Origin: an uncultured Acidobacteriota bacterium
GTDB lineage: Bacteria > Acidobacteriota > CAIWXX01
Assembly (NCBI GenBank): GCA_903916735.1
Contig: CAIWXX010000160.1
Coordinates: 1-39,138, forward strand
Length of the DNA: 39,138 nt
Direction of reading: 5' to 3'
Position numbers and translations under genes: made by a program
Notes under the pieces: generated by a model
What the model saw: only the letters and a program-made list of their open reading frames with translations
Database searches by the model: none
What the model was told of the DNA's origin: nothing
Part shown: in pieces, positions 25,627 to 34,683 of the stretch
How the letters are laid out: each line of letters opens with the position of its first letter
Numbering within the stretch: position 1 is the first letter of the stretch

Positions 25627-25811
25627 AGGCCATTCTTTTGGATTTCGTTGACAAAAGGATGCCCCAGCCCTAGATTTTGAGTCATGCTCCTTCACAACCG
25701 AACCATAGGAAATATGCTCAGAAGACCGTTGTCCGAGCCACTCACGCACATATTCCTCAATCCGGATTTTTTCCATAATCACTTATACAGATCCGACAAA
25801 GGTTAGAGTTC

Positions 25812-26215
25812 ATGCAGGTCACAAAACAGCTCCGTGTAACGGTCGAGCCCCTTGTCTTCTAGCACCCTTTCATCCTGGCTTCGGCGCCACCCACAGCCAC
25901 GGGGGCCATGATCCGGACGGCCTTCGCCTACGGGTGGGCCGGGGCGGTCACAAAAACCATCAAGCCCGACCACATGACCATCCGGGATGTCTCACCTCGC
26001 TTTGCTGTCCTCCGCGACTTGCAGAATGCCATCATGGGATTGGAAAACATAGAGCTCATCAGCCGGCGCCGATGCGATTGCCGCCATCAACACGGTTCAG
26101 TGCCTCGTGGGCGTGGATCTGGAAACGCTCGATCCTTTGCCCGCGATCCACGGCCATTCCACCTATGGCGGCTACTCGGGGAGAGCCGTGCAGCCCATCG
26201 GCCTGCGCGCTGACT
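25812..26215 (+). pseudogene. Relic of PreA (NAD-dependent dihydropyrimidine dehydrogenase subunit)
   Basis: From ATG 25812 the frame reads 16 residues, hits an in-frame TAG (25860-25862), then continues in the same frame with PFILASAPPTATGAMI and GWAGAVTKTIKPDHMTIRDV, the start of PreA/dihydroorotate-dehydrogenase-like barrels. After about LENIELIS there is a jump: in a shifted frame from about 26062 the translation is AGADAIAAINTVQCLVGVDL and HSTYGGYSGRAVQPIGLR, a later part of the same protein. So a nonsense codon, a large internal deletion with frameshift, and loss of the 3' end (including the ferredoxin tail) are all present. The remains run into the convergent propeller gene. Confidence 0.85.
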
Positions 26216-26252
26216 GCGATGAACCTGAGGCTTTTCTTGGCGAGTATCTCTT

Positions 26253-28790
26253 TCACTCGCTTGATCCGCGATCGCCAGTTTCATGTTTCGACAGATCGGG
26301 GAAGTGTTTTGCGAGGCATTCGGGACAGATGCCATGGCTGAAATCGGCGTCGGTGTGTTCCTGAATGTAATGCTCGAGCTCGCCCCAATAGCCCTCATCA
26401 TCCCGCACCTTGCGGCACCATGCGCAAATCGGGAGGAGCCCTCTCAGCACGCCCATATTGGCCACCGTTTCATCGACTCGCTGCTGCAGTTCCTCGGCGC
26501 GTCGCGCCAGTCGGCGATTGCGAAAGCGCACAATACCGAAAACGGCGCCGATGAGGATCATCAAGACAAAAAGCTGGACCCACCTTCTTTCCCAAAAATG
26601 AGGCGCCATGTAAATGCGAATATGCAATGGGGCTGTCCAGGAGCTTGTACCGGTGTTTTCGACATGGGCGGAGACATCGATATCCCAGTAACCCGGACCG
26701 AGATCGGGTAGTGTGAGCTCGTTCGACAGACTCGCCGATGACCAATCCATGCCTAGCTGTTTAACACGCGTCCGGTATTCGATATGGGTCGGCAGAAGCC
26801 ATGGGGCCGACCATGAGAAGTGGAGCCATGATTGAGAAGCGGGCAGATGAATGATGCCGTCGGCTCCGGCGAACCCCGGCAATTCTCGCCAGTAACAACG
26901 AAGAGATGGCTGAGGCAGCGGAGGGACGCGCGGATCGAAGTGTGCCAGTGAACGCATTGTCCCAACGAAAACACTTCCATCGGGAGCTATCCAGAGCCCG
27001 CCGAGATTGCATTCGCCTTCCATCAATCCGCGACGCGAATCATAGACTCTCCAGCTGCCTTTGGAATAATGCCCGATCCCATCGGAACCACCGGCCCAGA
27101 TCGTGCCGTCTTGAGCTCGAGCCAATGAGTAGATCGTGTTCCCGGGGATGCCATCCCTCTGCGTGAGCATCCGCCATTTCCCGGCATCATAGATGCCGAT
27201 GCCGCCCATGCCTCCAACCCACACCTCGCCATCGCTCACCTCCAATACGCAATTGGCTGCTGGAGGCATTCCGCGGATGTTGAGTGAGCTGAGCCAGTCC
27301 GCGCGTCCATGATCGCCAAAAATTGCCACTCCACGCATCGTCGCCACCCAGAGCTCGCCGTTGCGACGCCAGGTCATCCCTCGGACATTCTGAGTGCCTA
27401 AGAGGGCGTTTAATTTTTCGGCAGGTTTCCATTTCCCATTTTCTAGCAGGAAAGCACCGGCCGATGATGAGGCGGCATACCAATCGCCGTCCGGCGACCG
27501 AAAAATACCCTGAATAAACCCCTCGGGCAGATCGAGACTCTTATGGAATTTCTCTCCGTGTTCGGATTCAAAGATGCCGAATCGGGCTCCAACCCAGATC
27601 CTGCCGGGCTCGGGTTGGACGGCGCACCGGGTGTTCTCAGTCAATCCATCTTCTTCTCCATACAGAGTCATTGCGTGACCATCCCAGCGATATATCCCAT
27701 GAACGAAATCGGCCGCAAGAAAACCGTCATCGGATGTTCCGTTGATACCGAAGACGGTCGAGTTCATTCCATACAGATCCCCCGGCCAGCGATTTCGGTG
27801 CGACCATTCTTCTCCAATCCATTGCAGCAACCCGTAGGCGTTGAGCCCAATCCAGATGCTGCCTTCATGGTCGGCGAGAATTGCATTCACGAGTGCAGGC
27901 TTGATCCCGTTGGCCGGCCCCCACTCGGTCCACTCACGAGCCTCCTCGCTCCCGAAACATACCGTTCCGACATTGCACCCTGCCCAGATCCGGCCTCGGC
28001 GATCAAGAGCCATACAGCGGATAAGCCCCTTCTTCATGGCGACTGTTGCGGCAATTGTCCAGTGTGTGTCTCCCGGCTTTGTCGAGCAGATCTGCCCTTT
28101 TTGTGTACCGATCCAGCAGTGCTCATCAGGCGTCACCAACAGAGCCGTGATGGAATCGGGCGGCAGTGATCCTCCAGCAACCTTGATCACTTTGTTATCT
28201 TCAATGCGCATAACTCCATCGCGCCATGCGACCCAGGCTGCACTACCTCCGCATGAAGCGACCAGGACCGCGGGCCAGGGGAATTGGGCCTGCGACATCG
28301 GCTTCTCCCATGCAGCCTTTTCCGGATTCGTGCAACGATAGAATCCTCCCTTTCGATCGGTCATCCACAAAGAGCCGTCAGATGTCTCGGCCAGGGAATT
28401 GACGACGGATTCAGTCGGAAGGAACGTGAATATTTTTCCGTCGAAGATATGCACTCCCGCTGATCCGCCAATGAAAACTCCTCCCTTTCTGCGGGCTATG
28501 ATGGCGCTATTGGCGCCGAAAGGGATCATCCCGGGCGGGAGTCGGACTGTTTGAATCGTCGTCCCATCAAATCTGCCCACGCCATCCAGTGTTCCGATCC
28601 AGAGAACCCCTTCTTCATCCTGTGCCAGAGCGGCGACGCTGCTTTGAGGGAGTCCTCGCTCAGTGGCTCGTTCAAACGAGCGAAATGCACGCAGCGGGGT
28701 GGGATCAGGAGATGGATCGATGGTCATCGATTGAGATGATGTGACCCTGAGGATCAAGCAGAGAAGCAGGGAAGCGGTTCGCCTTATCAT
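26253..28790 (-). CDS. Two-component-regulator-type beta-propeller membrane protein with CxxC tail
   Basis: 845 residues from ATG 28790. The N-terminus MIRRTASLLLCLIL is a signal peptide. Two propellers of repeated WIGTxxG-type blades follow (EGVLWIGTLDGVGRFDG, GSIWIGLNAYGLLQWIG, TIWAGGSDGIGHYSKG), then a Y_Y_Y-like beta sandwich with PGYWDIDVSAHVENTGTSSW, one membrane segment (LFVLMILIGAVFGIV), a short coiled coil (RRAEELQQRVDETV), and a cytoplasmic tail CAWCRKVRDDEGYW ... HGICPECLAKH. The usual histidine kinase or GGDEF domain is absent. The tail resembles a small Cys-pair module found at the ends of sensor proteins in several phyla. A periplasmic ligand probably signals through this module. 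An in-frame upstream start at 28892 is less likely. Confidence 0.85.
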   Translation of the reverse strand: MIRRTASLLLCLILRVTSSQSMTIDPSPDPTPLRAFRSFERATERGLPQSSVAALAQDEEGVLWIGTLDGVGRFDGTTIQTVRLPPGMIPFGANSAIIARRKGGVFIGGSAGVHIFDGKIFTFLPTESVVNSLAETSDGSLWMTDRKGGFYRCTNPEKAAWEKPMSQAQFPWPAVLVASCGGSAAWVAWRDGVMRIEDNKVIKVAGGSLPPDSITALLVTPDEHCWIGTQKGQICSTKPGDTHWTIAATVAMKKGLIRCMALDRRGRIWAGCNVGTVCFGSEEAREWTEWGPANGIKPALVNAILADHEGSIWIGLNAYGLLQWIGEEWSHRNRWPGDLYGMNSTVFGINGTSDDGFLAADFVHGIYRWDGHAMTLYGEEDGLTENTRCAVQPEPGRIWVGARFGIFESEHGEKFHKSLDLPEGFIQGIFRSPDGDWYAASSSAGAFLLENGKWKPAEKLNALLGTQNVRGMTWRRNGELWVATMRGVAIFGDHGRADWLSSLNIRGMPPAANCVLEVSDGEVWVGGMGGIGIYDAGKWRMLTQRDGIPGNTIYSLARAQDGTIWAGGSDGIGHYSKGSWRVYDSRRGLMEGECNLGGLWIAPDGSVFVGTMRSLAHFDPRVPPLPQPSLRCYWRELPGFAGADGIIHLPASQSWLHFSWSAPWLLPTHIEYRTRVKQLGMDWSSASLSNELTLPDLGPGYWDIDVSAHVENTGTSSWTAPLHIRIYMAPHFWERRWVQLFVLMILIGAVFGIVRFRNRRLARRAEELQQRVDETVANMGVLRGLLPICAWCRKVRDDEGYWGELEHYIQEHTDADFSHGICPECLAKHFPDLSKHETGDRGSSE

Positions 28791-28892
28791 ATGGCTATCG
28801 TGTGATACTCTGGCGGGAAATAGCGGCTTTGTATCCTGGATGGAAGGCTGACCGGGCCGGAAACGGAATCCCAATTTGCCCAAGGTGTGCAC

Positions 28893-29047
28893 AGAGAAAA
28901 TCCTCCGACAGATGTTCTGCAGACTCAGATGCGCTCTCTTGAAAATGGATCATGCAGTACTTAATGTGACATATTTTCACTGTAAGTGGCAAGAACGAAA
29001 GTGAGATTGCCCAATGAATCGGAAAGGAAACCGTTCCTTGCGATTTC
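28893..29047. other. Short gap, no feature seen
   Basis: About 155 bases between the propeller gene and the lactate-permease relic. The sequence is AT-rich near 28960-28985 and could hold the propeller promoter, but I see no convincing -35/-10 pair. Confidence 0.3.
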
Positions 29048-29836
29048 TCACCGGGGGATGAAGGCCGGCACGATATACGCCTGTATGACAACGAGCACTC
29101 CGACGAGACACGCGAGAACCGGGCTATGCCAGAAGACATACCTCAGGATATGGCCCTCGTGGCCGTGTTGACCAGTGGCCGTCGATGCGACGACGAGGCA
29201 CGCGGGCCATGTTTCGATCGTCTTTCTGAACCCCGACATGGCACACACGAGCCGGAATGGCACGAGGATTGAGAAAAACGGCAGCTGGCGCCCCACCATC
29301 GCCGAAAGAAGGCTTTCTGAGAGACCTGTGACCTTGGCGAGCGTGAGATGATGGGAGTGCCGAGCGATCCGAAAGCCACCGGTGCCGTGTTGCCGATGAG
29401 CATGGCTGCGGCGGAGATGGCGACGGGAGTACCGACCCCGGCCGCACCTTCAATAAAAGGCGCCGAAGCTGAAACCGATCAGCAGTAATTGGATCCGTCG
29501 ATCGCCGGCAAGCCCGGCGATTGTGTTTCTCACAATCTCGGACGTACCCGTCTTGACTGTGATGTCATACACGAAGATGGCGTTCAGAACGATCCAGCCG
29601 ATGGGGAGTAATCCAAAGGCGACTCCGTAAAGCGCACTGGCGCCGGCCATCTTCATCGGCATCCCAAAAATGAGCACGGCGTTAAGCAGGGCAATGCCCA
29701 CTGCCAGGAGGGCGGCGAGATGTGCCTTCACATGGAAAAAGGCAAGCGCTCCCAGCAGTGCCACAATCGGCAGTGCCGCGACCAAGGCCGATATATAGAG
29801 ACCACGCAGTTGAGTGTACACCTGAGTCCATGTCAT
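29048..29836 (-). pseudogene. Relic of an L-lactate permease (LctP)
   Basis: From ATG 29836, preceded by AGAGGG, the frame gives a clean LctP N-terminus: YISALVAALPIVALLGALAF, FGLLPIGWIVLNAIFVYDIT, LLLIGFSFGAFY. It then breaks. In a second frame [20 protein letters not shown] and FGSLGTPII continue with a small deletion. In a third frame [20 protein letters not shown] and ETWPACLVV appear. The chain then jumps to the very C-terminus of Lct[19 protein letters not shown] and IVPAFIPR, ending at TGA 29048-29050. Intact LctP has about 550 residues; about 250 remain, in three frames. A transporter cannot be made. Confidence 0.88.
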
Positions 29837-30198
29837 GTGACAACCCTCTGGTAATGTGATCGAGTGATGAGCCATGTCATATGCAAGAGCATTTTCGTCA
29901 CCTCATTATTTGCTCCTGGCAAGAATTCGATAGACCCCCCAATCGCGGACGGCACTCGCGGATTGATGCTGATGGTGACAACTTGTAACTCCAACCCGTT
30001 TGGCTTTACTATAGTCTCGATTATGAATACGCGGATTTGTTCATCGCAGACAGAAACCGAAATCCGTTTCCCATCCTGCGGCCTGTACACGATGCATCCG
30101 CGTATCATCCTCTACGTCAATCGCTTCAGCGGCCTGTAAATCTCCTCCGCACTCTCTCTTAGATAACATTTCAAAAAATTGAATAATGGAGAACTTTC
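29837..30198. other. Intergenic region
   Basis: About 360 bases between the permease relic and the dehydrogenase gene. Short open frames on both strands show no family resemblance. A GGAGA ribosome site at 30189-30193 serves the next gene. Nothing else recognised. Confidence 0.4.
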
Positions 30199-31329
30199 AT
30201 GAAAATTATTGTATTGGGATGCGGATTGGTCGGAGGCCCGATGGCCGCCGATCTGGCGAAGGACAATTCATATTCCGTGACGGTGGCTGATATTAACGGG
30301 CCGGCGCTTGAGAAGATCAAGCAGGAATTGCGAGTCGACACGATTCGCACCGATCTGCGGGAAAAGTCACAACTGCAGAAATTGGTTGCGGGCTATGACA
30401 TGGTCGTGAGCGCCGTTCCGGGGTTTATGGGATTTGAAACTCTGAAGACGATCATTGAAGCCGGAAAGAACGTCGTTGACATCGCATTTTTCCCCGAGGA
30501 TCCTTTCCAACTCGATCCGCCGGCCAAAGCGAAAGGTGTCGCCGCTCTCGTTGATTGCGGCGTCAGTCCGGGCATGACCAGTATGCTGGTCGGCTATGCC
30601 TACCATATGCTCGACGAAGTCGATGATGCTCTGGTCTATGTCGGCGGATTGCCGCAAGTTCGAGAATGGCCTTTTGAGTACAGAGCCGTTTTTTCGCCGG
30701 TGGATGTGATTGAAGAGTACACGCGGCCGGCGCGATACATTGAAAATGGCCAGCTGATCGTTCGCCCGGCACTATCGGATCCGGAGCTTATTTTTTTCCC
30801 CGGAGTCGGGACTCTCGAAGCCTTCAACAGCGACGGCCTGCGCACCATGTTGCAAACGATCAAGGCGGCCAACATGAAGGAGAAGACCTTGCGTTATCCC
30901 GGGCACATCGAAAAGATGACGCTTCTGCGTGAAACAGGCTTCTTCAGCAAGGATGAGATCGTCGTGAACGGCGTGCGGGTAAGGCCGCTCGATGTGACCG
31001 CCGCGTTGATGTTCCCTCAATGGAAGTTGCAGGAAGGCGAAGGCGATCTCACTATTTTGCAGGTGAAAGTTGTTGGAAAAAGAGATGGCCGGACGTGCGG
31101 TTTTCAGTATGACATGCTCGACCGCTATGATGCTGCAACCCGAACCATCTCCATGGCCAGGACCACAGGCTACACGGCAACGGCGGCTGTGAGAATGCTG
31201 AATGCGGGGTTGTATAAGAGCGCCGGGATCACCGCCCCGGAGATGTTGGGGAAGCACCCGGAATGCGTGCAGTTCCTGCTCGAAGATCTCTCCAAGCGTG
31301 GCGTGGTCTACCGCGAAACACGGCTGTAA
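30199..31329 (+). CDS. Saccharopine dehydrogenase family protein (lysine 6-dehydrogenase-like)
   Basis: 376 residues. The N-terminal Rossmann domain starts IIVLGCGLVGGPMAADLAK (GxGxxG type), followed by VTVADINGPALEKI and VAGYDMVVSAVPGFMG as in the saccharopine dehydrogenase NADP-binding family. GVAALVDCGVSPGMTSMLVG and the C-terminal catalytic-type domain (FPGVGTLEAFNSDGLRTM, MTLLRETGFF) place it with L-lysine 6-dehydrogenase-like and carboxynorspermidine-related enzymes. It would oxidise an amino acid such as lysine with NAD(P). The exact substrate is not clear. Single gene, start ATG 30199 with GGAGA seven bases before. A hairpin lies downstream at 31366-31399. Confidence 0.88.
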   Translation: MKIIVLGCGLVGGPMAADLAKDNSYSVTVADINGPALEKIKQELRVDTIRTDLREKSQLQKLVAGYDMVVSAVPGFMGFETLKTIIEAGKNVVDIAFFPEDPFQLDPPAKAKGVAALVDCGVSPGMTSMLVGYAYHMLDEVDDALVYVGGLPQVREWPFEYRAVFSPVDVIEEYTRPARYIENGQLIVRPALSDPELIFFPGVGTLEAFNSDGLRTMLQTIKAANMKEKTLRYPGHIEKMTLLRETGFFSKDEIVVNGVRVRPLDVTAALMFPQWKLQEGEGDLTILQVKVVGKRDGRTCGFQYDMLDRYDAATRTISMARTTGYTATAAVRMLNAGLYKSAGITAPEMLGKHPECVQFLLEDLSKRGVVYRETRL

Positions 31330-31365
31330 ATAAACCCGCTGCTACATGCCTGTTCGTTCGTGGTG

Positions 31366-31399
31366 AGGCAGAGGCCTGCCAACCTGCGGGCCTCTGCCT
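31366..31399 (+). terminator. Candidate terminator hairpin after the dehydrogenase gene
   Basis: A perfect 11-bp stem AGGCAGAGGCC (31366-31376) pairing with GGCCTCTGCCT (31389-31399), around a 12-base loop, 37 bases after the stop of the 30199 gene. The stem is stable and GC-rich, but no U-run follows, so intrinsic termination is only possible. Confidence 0.5.
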
Positions 31400-31596
31400 G
31401 TGCGTCTCGTGATTGTAGGCAGTGGATTTTCCAAAAAGTTCTTCGGGTATATGTCATACCCCATTGGGTATCCGATTGAACCGAACCAGGTAGACTTTTT
31501 TCGGGATTACTTAACTGGACTGCCTTTGCGGTCACATCCGAACCCTGGCATAAAAGTTGCTGCTAAATTTACGAAGCATTCTAAAAGGAGGATGGC

Positions 31597-31698
31597 ATGC
31601 AACAATGTCAGTTATGTAAGGAAGAAATTCGGGATGGGGCTGGAAGAAGCAGGCTCGATAATTCATCCGCGGCGGAGGCAGACCATGGCCAGATTTAA
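31597..31698 (+). CDS. Small zinc-ribbon-like peptide overlapping the next gene
   Basis: A 33-residue open frame that has the best ribosome site of this region: AGGAGG at 31586-31591, five bases before ATG 31597. It begins MQQCQLCKEEIRDGA, the usual first half of an N-terminal zinc ribbon (CxxC), then drifts into an unrelated tail. Its TAA at 31696-31698 lies 14 bases inside the next gene. In many related membrane proteins such a ribbon is the N-terminus of one longer protein. Here it is either a separate coupled peptide or a frameshifted former N-terminus. Confidence 0.45.
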   Translation: MQQCQLCKEEIRDGAGRSRLDNSSAAEADHGQI

Positions 31699-32344
31699 GA
31701 GAGACATCCGTACCGACAAAAGCCCGGAAGAGCTGACATGCATTATCGCCAACTATCTTACTGCCAAGGGCTATACGCAGAAACGCGATAGCCAGCAGCA
31801 CGAGTGGCGCAAGGGCGTCTATTGGATCAAGTATCTGACATTCGCCTTCACGCCGGGAAAGGTCGCCGTGGAGGCGTGGATAAACGTCCCCCTGGCCGGC
31901 TTCGGAAGCTATATTAAGTACTTTCTTGGCAAGAAGGAGTTGCAAGATATCCTGAAGGAACTGGAGACCTACCTGGCAAGTTCCAGCCCGGGGCAGACAC
32001 CGGATTGGCTGACAAATCAAGCCTTGGCAGTTGAAGCGGCGAGCGCCCAAGCAGCGCCGGGAGAATTAAAGAGGTGGAATTGGGCGGCATTTCTCTGGGG
32101 ACCTGTTTGGGCGATTGGACACAATGTCTGGATCGGATTATTGACGTTGATTCCCTACGTCGGGTTGGTCATGTTTTTTGTCCTTGGTGCCAAGGGGAAT
32201 CAGTGGGCCTGGGAAAAAAATAGTTATGGCAGCCTGGAACAGTTCCAGGCGAGGCAGAATAAATGGATAAAGGCGTGGTTTTTAACCCTTGGGCTGCTGA
32301 TTGTTCTGGCTGTCTTTATCCCATTTTTGGTTAGGAACCGGTAG
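31685..32344 (+). CDS. DUF2628-like small membrane protein
   Basis: 219 residues. The first 100 form a soluble part with MARFKRDIRTDKSPEELTCI and a beta-rich middle (YWIKYLTFAFTPGKVAVEAW), followed by a linker. The C-terminal half has RWNWAAFLWGPVWAIGHNVW, as in DUF2628-type proteins, a membrane hairpin (IGLLTLIPYVGLVMFFVLGA) and a last membrane segment LTLGLLIVLAVFIPFLV. It is an inner-membrane protein of unknown job. ATG 31685 is chosen because upstream in-frame codons (from 31400) are not protein-like. GGAGG near 31674 is a fair ribosome site. It overlaps the zinc-ribbon-like peptide by 14 bases. Confidence 0.75.
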   Translation: MARFKRDIRTDKSPEELTCIIANYLTAKGYTQKRDSQQHEWRKGVYWIKYLTFAFTPGKVAVEAWINVPLAGFGSYIKYFLGKKELQDILKELETYLASSSPGQTPDWLTNQALAVEAASAQAAPGELKRWNWAAFLWGPVWAIGHNVWIGLLTLIPYVGLVMFFVLGAKGNQWAWEKNSYGSLEQFQARQNKWIKAWFLTLGLLIVLAVFIPFLVRNR

Positions 32345-32487
32345 TTCGTTCTTTAATTGCAGTGGAGGTTCTTCCAGAAATGCGATTGTTTCAATAGTTT
32401 CGTCCGGTTCCATAGGTGGTCAGCAGTGCTCGTCGACAATTGTTTCGTGATGTTATCGACGGCATCCACCGTGAGCCGGAATTATTT

Positions 32488-34020
32488 CTAATGCCCCGTG
32501 ACCTTGTCCCAAATGCTCTTCTTTTTTGTTTGAAGTCCTGCGATATCTGAGATCTCCTTCAGAGCCTCCTTGTGATGGTCGTCCAGAATGAGAGCCCGCT
32601 GGAACAGAGCCTTTGCTTTGTCGTACTCTTTCCGCTCTTTGAAGTACTTTCCCATCTGAATGCACGGCTCGGGGTTGAATTTCTCAAGATTGATGGCGCG
32701 GGCAAATATTTTTTCCGCTTCTGAGGCCGATGCGCGGTTTTTCGAATGCGCCCATGCGAGCGCGATCATGTATTGAACGCTTCGAGGATTGGCTTTCACA
32801 GCTTGCGAGAGGCGCTGGACGGCTTCGGAGTACATTCGAGCGGCAAAGAATTCGGTGCCCTTCTCGAAGTTACCATGAGCCCATTTCTCCACGGCCTCGG
32901 TTTCGACCTTCGTCACCCGCTTTCTTACTGTGTGTCCATCAAAATGCTTTCTCTCGTCAGGGGCGGCGAGATCATAGGCACACCGTGCATCTTCATCGAC
33001 CAGAACCTGATAGGCTTCGGTGATCCTTGCGAACACGCGTTCGGCTTTCTTCTGCGCCTCCGCCCCCTCAGTCGCTCCGATGCGATCCGGGTGATACTGC
33101 TTCGATAGCTGATTATAAGCTCGTTTGATCTCACCGCTCGATGCATTGTCGGTAACGCCGATGACATCGTAATAGTCAAGGTCGTTGATGCGGGAGAAGA
33201 GATGATCGAGATCGGAAATCTCCCGGCTCGGCCGGGCCTCTGTATCGTTCTTTGAATCATTGATCTGAGGTCGCGTCGCCGTGTCGCTCGACTTTGCAGT
33301 CGAGGAACTCTGTGGAGTGATACCTTCAAGCAGGCCGAGCACATGCAATCCGTAAAGAAGCTTGCATGTCTCCGTTTCAAGCCCCGGCGCGCTCCGCATG
33401 ATTTCATGCGTCGTCGTCGCGCCATCAATCCGCGAGAGCGTTCGGGCTTCAGTCGGGCGCAGCGCCAGGCTTCTGGCAATTTGTGAAGAAGGGGTCGTGA
33501 GTTTTGGAGATTGGGTTGATGAACCGAGCGCCGACGTCATTTCATCTCGAATCGGCATGCGGCGAATGCCTTCCATAACGATGTTGGGTGTGGATAGCTC
33601 GAGCCGATGAAGATCACGAGGAATCTTGGCGCCATCGTTAAAGCGGTATTGACCCGCTTGCATGCAGAAAGCGGATGTACATATCGTGAAAACCTGCTTT
33701 GCGATGGCCATTGCGAGGTCTTCCGATTGTATTTTTCCAAGCCGGATGAGGATTTCTCCAAATCGCTTCCCCGGCATGATCAGACTCATGGCCAGCGCAT
33801 TGTCATTCTGTGAAATAAGCCCTTCTCTGACTAGCATCGGCCCGAGTCGCTGCTGGTCCTCGGCATTTGTGGCATAGACCACGATGCCGTCGACAAAATA
33901 AATGCATGTTTGTGCAGGACCTGTGGCCATCCGAAGTTTGCCTGTCCGGCGCTCGGCGATGATACGGCCAAAAATGTCGGGCAGGAGTATCTTATCGAGT
34001 TCGCCATGCATCGGAATCAT
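32488..34020 (-). CDS. PATAN (DUF4388) - DnaJ J-domain - TPR protein
   Basis: 510 residues. The N-terminal PATAN domain (about 1-130) has MHGELDKILLPDIFGRIIAE and IYFVDGIVVYATNAEDQQRL. A disordered, Ser/Thr-rich linker follows. A complete J-domain starts around 285: YDVIGVTDNASSGEIKRAYN with the HPD triad in KQYHPDRIG. TPR-like repeats (about 380-490) close it: AVQRLSQAVKANPRSVQYMI and KALFQRALILDDHHKEALKE. The J-domain should stimulate DnaK ATPase; the TPR and PATAN parts would bind the client or scaffold. No ATP or kinase domain is present. ATG 34020 with AGGGTGA five bases before is the best start. A TATAAT box on this strand at 34221-34226 may be its -10, but without a clear -35. Confidence 0.88.
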   Translation of the reverse strand: MIPMHGELDKILLPDIFGRIIAERRTGKLRMATGPAQTCIYFVDGIVVYATNAEDQQRLGPMLVREGLISQNDNALAMSLIMPGKRFGEILIRLGKIQSEDLAMAIAKQVFTICTSAFCMQAGQYRFNDGAKIPRDLHRLELSTPNIVMEGIRRMPIRDEMTSALGSSTQSPKLTTPSSQIARSLALRPTEARTLSRIDGATTTHEIMRSAPGLETETCKLLYGLHVLGLLEGITPQSSSTAKSSDTATRPQINDSKNDTEARPSREISDLDHLFSRINDLDYYDVIGVTDNASSGEIKRAYNQLSKQYHPDRIGATEGAEAQKKAERVFARITEAYQVLVDEDARCAYDLAAPDERKHFDGHTVRKRVTKVETEAVEKWAHGNFEKGTEFFAARMYSEAVQRLSQAVKANPRSVQYMIALAWAHSKNRASASEAEKIFARAINLEKFNPEPCIQMGKYFKERKEYDKAKALFQRALILDDHHKEALKEISDIAGLQTKKKSIWDKVTGH

Positions 34021-34683
34021 GGAATCACCCTGCAACGAAGATGGAAAAATCGGGCGAGAACCGCGCGACGAGATGGCCGCATGCTGCTTGTCGATACGAC
34101 AGTCACAACATTGAAACTCCGGCTGCAGAAGCCGGCGGATCCTGCTGGCTTACCTCTGATCCACATGCAGATCTCCTTTGACGCGAAGGGCATGCTCAAA
34201 ATAAATCGTTCACCGACTCCATTATACCGCCAAAAGCATCAATCATATGAGAAGAAATCGGACAATCCAAACGGGTCGATTGGTCAACGCGTACGTCAAA
34301 ATAATATTGCCCGATAATAATTTAGCTCAATGAATGGAAACAAGGATTCCCGGCATCCAATCTATGTTCATGCTTGTTCATCTGTGGTTCCAAAGTATCT
34401 TTCCTTGCCGGCAACGGTTTTATCGTATGCTCGCTGGATGACGGCGTCAGACATCGCCGGGCAGTAGGCGCCGTCATGCTCACGAGAGAGACGGCAAGGA
34501 GGCTGATCCGGCGAGCAGCCAGCGCCCATGGCACGCAGCGTTATCGCAGCGAGGCTCTTTCAGCCACGGGTTTGCATTCTTGGCGACAACGCTCATTCTG
34601 CTGTGACATGTCGTGCAATTGAGCCCGAAATTCAGGGACATCGATCGGGCCTTGATCTCACCCTGTCACCCTGTCGCTCGGCC
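34021..34683. other. Intergenic region upstream of the PATAN-DnaJ gene
   Basis: About 660 bases. The short open frames on both strands have no family resemblance. A TATAAT (minus strand, 34221-34226) is the only promoter-like element I noted. The region ends where the longer dispersed repeat begins. Confidence 0.4.

Noticed and set aside
31400-32344. Longer start for the DUF2628-like protein
   Set aside because: Residues before 31685 are not protein-like and include a region overlapping a better-supported small frame with its own ribosome site.
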